From: Leucobacter edaphi
Lineage (GTDB): Bacteria; Actinomycetota; Actinomycetes; Actinomycetales; Microbacteriaceae
Direction of reading: 5' to 3'
Length of the DNA stretch: 64,000 nucleotides
Assembly (NCBI RefSeq): GCF_016522535.1
Contig: NZ_JAEHOI010000011.1
Location: 310,001 to 374,000, forward strand
Shown: one piece after another, positions 27,658 to 35,917 of the stretch
Numbering within the stretch: the stretch's first letter is position 1
Layout of the letters: every line of letters begins with the position of its first letter
Made by a program: the position numbers and the translations under genes
Notes under the pieces: model-generated
What the model saw: the letters and a program-made list of their open reading frames with translations, nothing else
Databases searched by the model: none
What the model was told of the DNA's origin: nothing

Positions 27658-28581
27658 TCAGGCCTCCTCAAGTTTCGGTGTAGCTATCCGGAGCCCTCCG
27701 GATCGAGATGTTCGCGCAAGTACGATGAGTCCGATAAACGCGACGACGTAGGGAAGCATCTGCGCGAACTGCGGTGGGACGACCGAGTCGTCAACCAGAA
27801 TCGACGTCGCGGTGGCGAGCCCGAAGAGCACGCACATCAGCGTGAGCAGGCCCACTCGTCCGCGGCAGAAAATCACTGCGGCAAGCGCCACGAAACCGAG
27901 CCCGCTCGTCATCCCCTCCGTGAAGAGCGAGAGCTGTCCAATGCTGAGCTGAACCCCCGCAAGTGCGCAGAGCATGAAGCACCAGACTTGCGCCAGCACG
28001 CGCATGCGGGTCACGTTTCCACCAGCAACTGCGAGCGCTTCAGGGTGCTCACCCGCTGCCTTGAGTCGGCGTACAATCACCGTGTATCGAGCAGCAATTG
28101 CCAGCAGAGCGACAACGAGCCAGCTCACGTACGTCAAGATCGTGTGTCCCGAAAGGATGGCTCCAAACACGGGAACCTGATCAAGACCAGGAATGACGAT
28201 CTTTCCAAGCGATGGAATCTCAGTGCTGCTGAGCGTCCCTTTTACTCCGAACAGGCTGCGCAGCATATAGACGGTCGCCCCCGCCGCGAAAATATTCAGA
28301 ACAATGCCTGCAACGAACACGTTCACGTTGAAGACTGAAACGAGAATTCCGAACAGTGCTCCGGCGATGGCTCCGAGCACCAAGGTGAGAATCACCGCGA
28401 GAACCGCGTTCCCCGTCGCGAGGCCAATGGCCACTCCGAAAAACGCTCCAAAGAGCATAGCCCCCTCAAGACCGACGTTGAGGTCCTTCGTCCATTCCGT
28501 CGGTAGGCAGCCAAGAGCCGCAAGAAGTATCGGGGTGATGAATCGAATTCCTGATGAGAGGAATGCATCAAGAGTATCCAC
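27658..28581 (-). CDS. BMP-type ABC transporter permease 2
   Basis: Inner-membrane permease of 307 residues with about nine to ten helices, of the branched-chain/sugar type used by nucleoside importers (TKDLNVGLEGAMLFGAFFGV and VAGIVLNIFAAGATVYM are typical). It pairs with the preceding permease. Its GTG start is 3 bp after that gene's stop. Together with the duplicated ATPase and lipoprotein it forms a complete importer. Confidence 0.88.
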   Translation of the reverse strand: MDTLDAFLSSGIRFITPILLAALGCLPTEWTKDLNVGLEGAMLFGAFFGVAIGLATGNAVLAVILTLVLGAIAGALFGILVSVFNVNVFVAGIVLNIFAAGATVYMLRSLFGVKGTLSSTEIPSLGKIVIPGLDQVPVFGAILSGHTILTYVSWLVVALLAIAARYTVIVRRLKAAGEHPEALAVAGGNVTRMRVLAQVWCFMLCALAGVQLSIGQLSLFTEGMTSGLGFVALAAVIFCRGRVGLLTLMCVLFGLATATSILVDDSVVPPQFAQMLPYVVAFIGLIVLARTSRSGGLRIATPKLEEA

Positions 28582-28584
28582 GGG

Positions 28585-29679
28585 TCAACGCCCCTTTCGC
28601 GAAGTCATGCGGCGCATGTACTCGGTAATTCGTGAGAACAATCCTGCGCGAGCCGCCACCGCAATAATGATGATGGCGATGAGCACGCTCGAGAGTTCTG
28701 ACGGGACTGTCGAGACCTGTTCAATCCCACGAGCCGTAGACCGCATGATGCTGTAGATCCCAACCCAGAGGATTGTTGGCACTGGTCGCGCCTTAGCGAC
28801 GAGCGCGATGAGGACGGCGTCCCATCCGATTCCGGAACCGATCTCGGTCCAATAGCGCCCCTGAGAGGCGGTGACGAGAAGCGAGCCGGCGACCGCCGCG
28901 AAGGCGCCGCTCATCATCATTGATCGAATCTGAGATCGGGCCGTGTTTACGCCGGATGCCGCTGCGAATCCCGGCGCGCTTCCGGTCATTCGCCAACGAT
29001 ATCCGGTTGCTGAACGTTCGCTCAGCCACCATACAAACACTGAGATGATGACGACAATCAGTACGCTCCAGGTAAGACCGGTCCGCGGGATGATTTCGGC
29101 GAACATTGCCGTTTCGAAAACTCGTTGGGTCGTTCCGCTCTGGCGCGAGGGGTCACGCAGCGGACCGGTGACCAAAAAGGTACAGAACAGGATCACAATG
29201 TAGTTCGACAGCAAGGATGAGACAACCTCGTCGACGTTCCATCGCGCGCGCAACCATCCCAGCCCTCCGGCGATCAGCGCCCCGGTGAACGCCGCCGCAA
29301 GGGTCGAAATGAGCAGGTGAATCGGCGAGAACATTGGGCCAATGTAGGCACCGGTCAGGGCAGCAGCCATTGAGCCGGCATATACCTGCCCTTCGGCACC
29401 CAGGTTGAACATCCCAGATCTGAACGCGAGCGATACGCCCAGCGCAGCGACGACGAGCGGCAGCCCCCACGCGACCGTTCGTGCAATTGCCGTCGGGGAG
29501 CCGAGTGAATACTCGAATCCTGCCGCGATCGTCGGGAGCGCCGCGTACCCCTGCACTTGAATCAAGAGGATTGCCGCGAGGATCGCTACTACCAAAACGA
29601 ATATTCCGTTGCGGAGTGTCCGGAGTACTTGCGCCGTCGCTCGTTTGGATTGCGCCACGAGCACCGTCGTTGTGGTCAT
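28585..29679 (-). CDS. BMP-type ABC transporter permease 1
   Basis: Inner-membrane permease of 364 residues with about ten helices, including SGMFNLGAEGQVYAGSMAAAL, a hallmark of nucleoside (NupP/YufP-like) permeases. An N-terminal cytoplasmic segment precedes the first helix. The ATG at 29679 overlaps the ATPase stop (ATGA). Confidence 0.88.
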   Translation of the reverse strand: MTTTTVLVAQSKRATAQVLRTLRNGIFVLVVAILAAILLIQVQGYAALPTIAAGFEYSLGSPTAIARTVAWGLPLVVAALGVSLAFRSGMFNLGAEGQVYAGSMAAALTGAYIGPMFSPIHLLISTLAAAFTGALIAGGLGWLRARWNVDEVVSSLLSNYIVILFCTFLVTGPLRDPSRQSGTTQRVFETAMFAEIIPRTGLTWSVLIVVIISVFVWWLSERSATGYRWRMTGSAPGFAAASGVNTARSQIRSMMMSGAFAAVAGSLLVTASQGRYWTEIGSGIGWDAVLIALVAKARPVPTILWVGIYSIMRSTARGIEQVSTVPSELSSVLIAIIIIAVAARAGLFSRITEYMRRMTSRKGR

Positions 29680-31226
29680 GATTCCTCCTTCGCGCCCAGG
29701 CCCATCATGTGTACGCCGAGCTGCTCACGCGATGTCTCAGTCGCATGCGCCTCGGCGACCACTTTCCCGTCGAACATTACGAGAATCCGATCGCTGAGCC
29801 GCAGCAGCTCATCAAGATCCGCAGAGATGAGGAGCACCGCGCAGCCTGTCGCGGCAGCTTCAACGATGCGTGAATAGATGAAGTCGATTGCTCCCAAATC
29901 CACGCCGCGAGTCGGCTGCGCGAGGACCAATAGTTTTGGCTGTTCTTCGAGCTCTCGCGCCACGACGATCTTCTGCTGATTACCACCGGAGAGGTGGGCG
30001 CACTTTGTATCGATCGACGCGGTTCGAATCCGGTGCTTCTCGATCATTCTGTCCGCCCATTCCCGAGTGGCATGCGGGAGCGCACGTTTCACCCACGGTG
30101 AGCCGACAATTCGACGGACTCTGGCTGCTGCGAGCCCTTCTAGCACGGACCCATTCATCGGGATTCCTTCCCGTTGGCGATCTTCCGGGACGAACGAGAG
30201 TCCGCGCTCGCGACGCTCCGCTATTGACAGCCCGGTGAGTTCGCTGTTCTCGAGTTCGATCGTCCCAGCGGAAGATTGCATAGCGCCGACGAGCGTCTCG
30301 GCGAGCGCGGTCTGCCCGTTACCTTCAACGCCAGCGATTCCGAGGATTTCACCGGCTCGAATACCGAAGCTCACAGATTCCAGGGCAGCGTCGTGTGATG
30401 CTTGCTCCGTAGTGAGCCCCTCCACCGTAAGCACCCAATCGTTTCCGATTAGGTGTTGCCGTTCAACACGACCAAGATTGACGTCGCTACGTCCAGTCAT
30501 TGCTGCCACGACCTCAGCTGTGTCTGTGTCCGAAGCAACGAAGGAACCAACCGTTCGCCCCTGCCTTAGCACGGTAATCCGGTCAGCGATCTCGAACACC
30601 TCCCGAAGCTTGTGGGAGATAAACACGATCGCGGCATTCTCGTCTTTGGCGAGCCGGCGGAGAAGCACGAAGAGCTCGCTCGTCTCCGCGGGGGTCAGAA
30701 CCGCTGTTGGCTCATCAAGAACAATGATCCGAGCGCCGCGATACAGCACTTTCATGATTTCAAGCTTCTGCTGTGTGGCGACGCTCAGATCCCCTACGAT
30801 CGCATTCGGGTCTACTGTCACGCCCAGCCGAGCAGCCACCGGCGCTATTGCTTCGGCTGCTCCGGGAGCACTGTAGAAGAATGCTCCGGGTTCCGCGCCC
30901 ATCACCACATTCTCCGCGACGCTAAACGACGGAACGAGCATGAAGTGCTGATGCACCATGCCAATTCCCGCACGGATCGCATCCATCGACCTGCTGAATT
31001 CCGCGCGTTCCCCGTCAAGCAGTATCTCGCCTTCGTCGGCTCGATACATTCCGAAGAGGATGCGCATCAGAGTGGTCTTGCCTGCTCCGTTCTCACCTAC
31101 AAGCGCGTGGACTTCTCCTGGATACAGCTCCAGATCTACCTGGTCGTTCGCACGGACGCTGCCGAACTGCTTGGTAATGGCCCGCAACACGAGCAAAGGC
31201 CCCTGCGGATCGCTCTGACTAGTCAT
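29676..31226 (-). CDS. BMP-type ABC transporter ATP-binding protein (two-domain)
   Basis: A 516-residue ATPase with two ABC modules, as in ribose and nucleoside importers. The first has Walker A GENGAGKTT and Walker B IIVLDEP. The second has a degenerate Walker A (GVEGNGQT), signature LSGGNQQKIVVAREL, and LLVLAQPTRGVD replacing a canonical Walker B. A degenerate second site is normal for this family. The start at 31226 overlaps the 3' end of the lipoprotein gene by 8 bp; the frame upstream is not needed. Confidence 0.9.
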   Translation of the reverse strand: MTSQSDPQGPLLVLRAITKQFGSVRANDQVDLELYPGEVHALVGENGAGKTTLMRILFGMYRADEGEILLDGERAEFSRSMDAIRAGIGMVHQHFMLVPSFSVAENVVMGAEPGAFFYSAPGAAEAIAPVAARLGVTVDPNAIVGDLSVATQQKLEIMKVLYRGARIIVLDEPTAVLTPAETSELFVLLRRLAKDENAAIVFISHKLREVFEIADRITVLRQGRTVGSFVASDTDTAEVVAAMTGRSDVNLGRVERQHLIGNDWVLTVEGLTTEQASHDAALESVSFGIRAGEILGIAGVEGNGQTALAETLVGAMQSSAGTIELENSELTGLSIAERRERGLSFVPEDRQREGIPMNGSVLEGLAAARVRRIVGSPWVKRALPHATREWADRMIEKHRIRTASIDTKCAHLSGGNQQKIVVARELEEQPKLLVLAQPTRGVDLGAIDFIYSRIVEAAATGCAVLLISADLDELLRLSDRILVMFDGKVVAEAHATETSREQLGVHMMGLGAKEES

Positions 31227-32247
31227 TGACTTTGACGCTTCCGTCAACGATCTGCTTTTGCAGGGCTTCGAGTTTGGCAATATTGGCTTCGTCAACCAGG
31301 TCCTTGTCGTAGACCATTGCCCAGCCTCCGTCGGCGAAGCCGTACTGCTTCAGCTCGCCTGCTTTCAGCTTTCCGTCCTTGTAGCTCTTGGCCATGTCTT
31401 CAATCACATGATCAACGCCCATAACAAGGCTGCCTGGCACCTTTCCGGGCGCCAGCGAAGACTTATCAGCCACAACACCGATTGGGGCGATCTTCGCGCC
31501 TGACTTGGCCGCGTCGAAAACACCGGACCCGGAGAGGCCCGCGTAAGCGAACACACTGTATGCACCTCGGGTCGACGCCAGTGAGGACGCAATCTCGGAC
31601 CCCTTCGCTGGGTCCACGAAGCTGCCAACATACTGCGAGGAGACGTTCTGGGCGGGATCAATCTTTGCAACGCCCTGCGTGAACCCAGATTCACAATTCT
31701 TAACGACGGGGGCATTCACACCGCCGACAAAGCCTGCAGTCTTTGCGCTGTTCTGCTGATTCACTGTTGCGGCGAGCGCCCCGGCCATGTAACAGCCCTC
31801 CTGAGTATGGAAGACCGCGGAGGTCACGTCTTTGCTCCCCGCATCGCCATCAATAAACACAAAACGCGTATTCGGATTCGACTTCGCGGTCTCATTCATT
31901 GCATCGATTGCCTCGAACCCGAGCACAAAGACGATGTCATTAGCATCCGCCGCGTCTTGGAGCATCGGGCCAAAGTTCTGAGCTTGGAGCTGCCCCTCAT
32001 AGGTCTTCACCTGGGCATCAAGTTCGCTCACCAAACTCTCCTTCGCGAGAAGCGACTGATCGAAGAAGTCGCCGTCGCCAAACGCGTTGTCGACAAAAAT
32101 ACCCACCTTCAGCGAGTCCTTTGCAGAGCCTGCCCCGGCGGAGTCCGGGGCTTGTCCCCCGCACCCGACGAGCCCGAGTGCCGCCGCACTGATCAGAGCA
32201 AAAGGAGCCAGCGCGCGGTATGCGCTTCGACGGTGATTCTGTGCCAT
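31219..32247 (-). CDS. BMP-family substrate-binding lipoprotein
   Basis: Basic-membrane-protein family lipoprotein of 342 residues. The signal peptide ends in LVGC and is followed by a G/S/A-rich linker; the mature protein has VGIFVDNAFGDGDFFDQ, DIVFVLGFEAIDAM and FVFIDGDAG as in nucleoside-binding BmpA/PnrA-like proteins. GGAGGGAACACTC precedes the ATG at 32247. It is the first gene of a seven-gene operon with three transport partners and three enzymes. Confidence 0.9.
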   Translation of the reverse strand: MAQNHRRSAYRALAPFALISAAALGLVGCGGQAPDSAGAGSAKDSLKVGIFVDNAFGDGDFFDQSLLAKESLVSELDAQVKTYEGQLQAQNFGPMLQDAADANDIVFVLGFEAIDAMNETAKSNPNTRFVFIDGDAGSKDVTSAVFHTQEGCYMAGALAATVNQQNSAKTAGFVGGVNAPVVKNCESGFTQGVAKIDPAQNVSSQYVGSFVDPAKGSEIASSLASTRGAYSVFAYAGLSGSGVFDAAKSGAKIAPIGVVADKSSLAPGKVPGSLVMGVDHVIEDMAKSYKDGKLKAGELKQYGFADGGWAMVYDKDLVDEANIAKLEALQKQIVDGSVKVND

Positions 32248-32334
32248 GAGTGTTCCCTCCATTGGGTGTTCTCGGTTGCCGTTCCGGCAGTGCCTGCGAA
32301 GTGCCCCTCAGGCGAGGCTCCTCATCGAGTCTAT

Positions 32335-32346
32335 TCATACTATGAT
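32335..32346. promoter_or_regulatory. AT-rich palindrome in the divergent promoter region
   Basis: TCATACTATGA (32335-32345) is a perfect 11-bp palindrome in an unusually AT-rich patch between the divergent importer and dehydrogenase genes. TATGAT (32341-32346) could be a plus-strand -10 element. The adjacent FCD-type GntR regulator is the natural candidate to bind here; no experimental support. Confidence 0.35.
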
Positions 32347-32432
32347 ACGATCTAACGAAATTCCACCTCCCAACTGAATTCTCGGGACTCAACGTTGACA
32401 CCCTCTTTCGCCCCTACCCCAGAAAGGACGAC

Positions 32433-33389
32433 ATGAACGATCGCATCGTCGTCACCGACCACGCTTTCTCGGACACTCATCATGAACAGGCAGCCGCACA
32501 AAGAATTGGTGCGGAGTTCGCCGAGTTCTCCGCACGCACCGAGGCCGAGACCATCGATGCAGTCGCACGAGCAAGCATTGCGTTCGTAAATTTTGCCCCG
32601 ATGACAAGAGCAGTGCTCTCCAAAATGAAGCCCGGAGCGACAATCATTCGCTACGGCGTTGGGGTCGACAACGTCGATTTGGACGCTGCACGAGAACTGG
32701 GAATCAAAGTTTCGAATGTGCCCGACTATGGGGTCGAAACGGTAGCCGATCACGCAGCGGCCTCGCTCCTCGCGCTTGCTCGGCAGATCCCCAACTTCGA
32801 TCGCACCATTCACACGGAAGGTTGGACCTCTCCGACCAGTCTGGGCCCTTTGCGCAGTCTGCGACAGCACATGATTGGATACCTCGGCTTCGGTCGCATC
32901 GCCCAGGCTGTGCACCGGCGACTTCGAGCCTTTGGGGCTCAGGGCATTGCCTACGACCCATTTTGCGCCGACGAGGTGCTGTACGACGCTGCTGTCGAAC
33001 GGGTTGAACTCGATGATCTCGCTCGACGGTCCACTGCGCTCACATTGCACGCGCCGCTCACTTCGGAGACGAAGAACGTCATCGACGGGGAATTCCTGAG
33101 CCGCATGCCCGATAGGGCAATTATCGTAAACACGTCTCGCGGAGGACTCATCGACGAGGCCGCCCTCGAGATCGCTCTCAACGAGGGACGTATCTCTGGC
33201 GCGATACTCGATGTCACGAGCGTCGAACCCCTCCCCCTAGACTCTTCGCTGCGTCAGGCCCGAGGGCTCGTGCTCACACCGCACGCTGCGTTCTACGATG
33301 AAGAGTCCCTCGATAATTTGCAGCGCCTCGCCAGCGAAGAAGCGGTCCGCGCGGCCTTCGGGGAGCCTCTCCGTTGCCAGGTGGCATAG
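32433..33389 (+). CDS. NAD-dependent D-2-hydroxyacid dehydrogenase (CtBP/SerA-like)
   Basis: Protein of 318 residues with the D-isomer hydroxyacid dehydrogenase fold. The catalytic residues are in order: Arg in RYGVGVDNVD, the NAD-binding GYLGFGRIAQ, NTSRGGLID, Glu in VEPLPLD, and His in TPHAAFYDEES. The last segment is typical of the C-terminal-binding-protein-like subgroup. It probably oxidises or reduces a sugar-derived 2-hydroxyacid. A GAAAGGA site precedes the ATG. It begins a plus-strand unit with the GntR regulator and the SDR, divergent from the importer operon. Confidence 0.87.
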   Translation: MNDRIVVTDHAFSDTHHEQAAAQRIGAEFAEFSARTEAETIDAVARASIAFVNFAPMTRAVLSKMKPGATIIRYGVGVDNVDLDAARELGIKVSNVPDYGVETVADHAAASLLALARQIPNFDRTIHTEGWTSPTSLGPLRSLRQHMIGYLGFGRIAQAVHRRLRAFGAQGIAYDPFCADEVLYDAAVERVELDDLARRSTALTLHAPLTSETKNVIDGEFLSRMPDRAIIVNTSRGGLIDEAALEIALNEGRISGAILDVTSVEPLPLDSSLRQARGLVLTPHAAFYDEESLDNLQRLASEEAVRAAFGEPLRCQVA

Positions 33390-33410
33390 ATTTTCGACTA
33401 GAAAGGCTCC

Positions 33411-34160
33411 ATGACCTTGGCATTCACCTCGGGCTCAGCACCAACGGATCGACGACCGCTATCTGAACAGGTTGCCGATTCAATAATGGCCCGCATTCTC
33501 GAGGAAAACCTTAACCCTGGCGACCGCCTTCCGACAGAGCCGGAACTCATCGATATTTTCGGGGTGAGTCGCACCGTGGTGCGGGAGGCAGGGCGAACCC
33601 TCGTTGCGCGAGGAGTCGTCAGCATCCGCCCACGTATCGGAATGCAGGTGGCCGAGTTTGACCAAAATAATCTGTCCCGTCAGGTCGCTCTCATGTTGCG
33701 ACTCGGCGGGGGAGACTTCACCCAACTCATGGAGATGCGACGCGCACTTGAACCTGACATGGCCGCGTACGCTGCCGTTCGCCGCAGCGAGGAAGATGTC
33801 GCAAAACTCGAAGCGCTGGTGGATCGTATCCGCCCCGATTCGGAGCTCGGCCCTGATCAGCTCAGTGGCTTAGTTGCGGCAGATCTAGACTTCCATGCGG
33901 TGATCGCCCGCGCCACCGGGAACCCATTTTTCTCCCACCTCACCCTCCCATTCAACGAGATCCTGACCGCGACGTATCTGCAGAGCCCGGGCTATGCGCC
34001 GGAGCGAGCGAAGACACATGAGGAACATGCGCAAATTACCTGCGCGATCGCAGCGGGCGACGAACTGCGGGCGCGGAATCTTGCTCTCACTCACATCAAC
34101 CGAGTCACGGCCGCAGCCGAACTCCTCACTAAGCACATCACCTTTCCGGGGGCATCATGA
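33411..34160 (+). CDS. GntR family regulator, FadR/FCD subfamily
   Basis: Regulator of 249 residues. The N-terminal winged helix (ADSIMARILEENLNPGDRLPTEPELIDIFGVSRTVVREAGRTL) is followed by an all-helical FCD ligand domain with metal-binding DLDFH and downstream histidines. Members of this subgroup respond to organic acids or sugar acids, consistent with the surrounding enzymes. AAAGG precedes the ATG. The stop overlaps the SDR start (ATGA). Probably represses both divergent units. Confidence 0.88.
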   Translation: MTLAFTSGSAPTDRRPLSEQVADSIMARILEENLNPGDRLPTEPELIDIFGVSRTVVREAGRTLVARGVVSIRPRIGMQVAEFDQNNLSRQVALMLRLGGGDFTQLMEMRRALEPDMAAYAAVRRSEEDVAKLEALVDRIRPDSELGPDQLSGLVAADLDFHAVIARATGNPFFSHLTLPFNEILTATYLQSPGYAPERAKTHEEHAQITCAIAAGDELRARNLALTHINRVTAAAELLTKHITFPGAS

Positions 34161-34933
34161 CCGACTCGTCTTCTCCAAACCCCTTCTCGCTCGCGGGCAC
34201 ACATACGCTGATCACAGGCGGTAGCCGAGGCCTTGGGAACGCCGCTGCGCGCGCCGTAGCGCGAGCTGGCGGGGCGGTAACTATCGTTGCTCGCTCCGTT
34301 GATCAGGCTCGCGCTGCTGCTGCTGATCTTGCGGCATTCGGAGCAACCGCGCGTGCCTACCCTGCGGACGTTGCGCGTCTCGATCAACTCCAGGAAATCG
34401 TCGATGCGGTGAGTGAGATTTCGCCCATACATGGGGTCGTTCACGCGGCCGGCATCCAACTCCGCAAGCCGGCCGTAGAGGTCACCGCTGAAGAGTTCAC
34501 GCAGGTCCAGAATGTGAACGTGAATGCACCATACCTGCTGAGTACAGCCGTTGCCAGAACACAAATCGCCCGCGGCATTGCGGGGTCTCACGTTTTCATT
34601 GGATCGCTGAATTCGAGCATTGCTCTTCCGAATATCTCCCCATATGCGGTTTCCAAAACTGGACTCGTCGGTGTCGCACGGGCACTTTCCGTCGAGTGGG
34701 CCGTGCATAGCATTCGCTCCAATATCATTGGCCCCGGCTATTTCGAGACCGAAATGACAAAGAAGCTACTCGCGAATCCTGCTGATTATGATCGGATCCT
34801 GGCGAGAATCCCGATGCGCCGACTCGGAGATCCTTCGGATGTTGGTAACGCCTGCGTGTACCTACTCTCGCAGGCATCGCGGTATGTCACGGGAACACTG
34901 CACAATGTTGACGGTGGCTGGCTCGGCGCATAG
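34157..34933 (+). CDS. Short-chain dehydrogenase/reductase (sugar-acid type)
   Basis: NAD(P)-dependent oxidoreductase of 258 residues. The cofactor loop is TGGSRGLG, the structural segment VVHAAGI corresponds to NNAG, and the catalytic Ser lies in GSLNSS with YAVSK after it. Overall similarity is to gluconate 5-dehydrogenase or 2-deoxygluconate 3-dehydrogenase type enzymes. Translational coupling to the GntR regulator ties it to the catabolic island. Substrate unknown. Confidence 0.87.
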   Translation: MTDSSSPNPFSLAGTHTLITGGSRGLGNAAARAVARAGGAVTIVARSVDQARAAAADLAAFGATARAYPADVARLDQLQEIVDAVSEISPIHGVVHAAGIQLRKPAVEVTAEEFTQVQNVNVNAPYLLSTAVARTQIARGIAGSHVFIGSLNSSIALPNISPYAVSKTGLVGVARALSVEWAVHSIRSNIIGPGYFETEMTKKLLANPADYDRILARIPMRRLGDPSDVGNACVYLLSQASRYVTGTLHNVDGGWLGA

Positions 34934-35605
34934 TCAAATGTAAAAAATGCCCTCGCTCCTAGCAACCTCAGTCTCCTCCAGAGCACCGGCCGCCGCTTCG
35001 CGCTGCGCCGCGAGCTTCCCCGCGACCGGATGCCCGGCGCTCAGCCTGCGCGCGGGACGCCGCCGCGACGCCATCGCGACGAGATCGTCCGCGGCGTCGA
35101 GCTGCTCCTGCTGCTGCAGGACGACCGCCGCCTTCACGTAGAGCGATCTCGCCGCGTCGGCCTGGAGCTCCGCGGGTTCGCAGCGGTGCGCTGCGTCGAT
35201 CAGCTCGTAGACGAGATCGAGCGCCTCGTCGAGGTGCCCGTCCAGCGAGAGCTGATCCACGTGGCCGCCCCACTCGCGATAGTGGACGCCGCGCACGGCG
35301 CCGAGCCGAAGGACGTTCTCGGGCTCCCGCAGATAGTTCAGTCCCCACTGGTGGATCCTGCGCTGCCGGTGAAACTCGACGCGCACCTCGGGCCTCACCC
35401 CGGGTTCGAACAGGCCCGAACCCGGGAAACCGTTTCGGAAAGCCCGCTCGATCAGGAGCTGTTCGGCATACGAGACGCGCCCCCTCGTGCGCCGGTCGAG
35501 CCAGTCCAGATCGAAACGCCGGTTCGTCGAACGCTCCCGCGGCCAATCGACCTGCGAGAGCACCCGCTCCTGGAGTGGCCTTCGAGCGAGGTAGGACGCC
35601 ACCAT
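34934..35605 (-). CDS. Hypothetical protein (223 aa)
   Basis: Not recognised. A 223-residue soluble protein, arginine- and leucine-rich, with NRRFDLDWLDRRTRGRVSYAEQLLIERAFR near the start. The C-terminal half is helical and alanine-rich (ELQADAARSLYVKAAVVLQQQEQLDAADDLV), suggesting a TPR-like or coiled helical repeat. The start at 35605 follows AAAGGG about 10 bases upstream. High-GC codon use returns here, marking the right edge of the low-GC island. Its stop is adjacent to the convergent SDR stop. Confidence 0.65.
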   Translation of the reverse strand: MVASYLARRPLQERVLSQVDWPRERSTNRRFDLDWLDRRTRGRVSYAEQLLIERAFRNGFPGSGLFEPGVRPEVRVEFHRQRRIHQWGLNYLREPENVLRLGAVRGVHYREWGGHVDQLSLDGHLDEALDLVYELIDAAHRCEPAELQADAARSLYVKAAVVLQQQEQLDAADDLVAMASRRRPARRLSAGHPVAGKLAAQREAAAGALEETEVARSEGIFYI

Positions 35606-35827
35606 CGTTGTGAACCCTTTCTTCGGAGCGCGCGGGAACCCCCGCCGTGCCAGCCGGAGGGGGCGTGAAGCGTGCACCTCCTCCGCCACGGAAACGCGCG
35701 ACGCTCGGACAGCTCGGCGCTTCGGGCAGGAAGGGTTCGGGGTGCAGGAACGATCATGCCCGATGCCGCGGCCGCGACGCCAGTGCCGTTTGCGGCCAGT
35801 CGGGCTTCCGGCGCGCCACCACTCCGG

Positions 35828-35885
35828 GACACGCGAAGGTCCCGGGCCCCAGCGGTGCGCTGGTGGTCCGGGACCTTCGCGTGTC
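35828..35885 (-). terminator. 18-bp inverted repeat downstream of the surface-protein gene
   Basis: Two 18-bp arms (35828-35845 and 35868-35885) pair perfectly around a 22-base loop that itself contains CAGCG/CGCTG. It starts about 30 bp after the adhesin stop codon and is probably its terminator, although no T-run follows. The rest of the 312-bp gap (35606-35827) shows no gene. Confidence 0.6.
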
Positions 35886-35917
35886 ATTCCACTCGGTGAC
35901 CGATGCCCATCACGGGA

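Noticed and set aside
30010-30040. GGTTCGAATCC, tRNA T-loop-like sequence
   Set aside because: It lies within the ABC ATPase coding sequence, and no acceptor, D- or anticodon stem can be folded around it.
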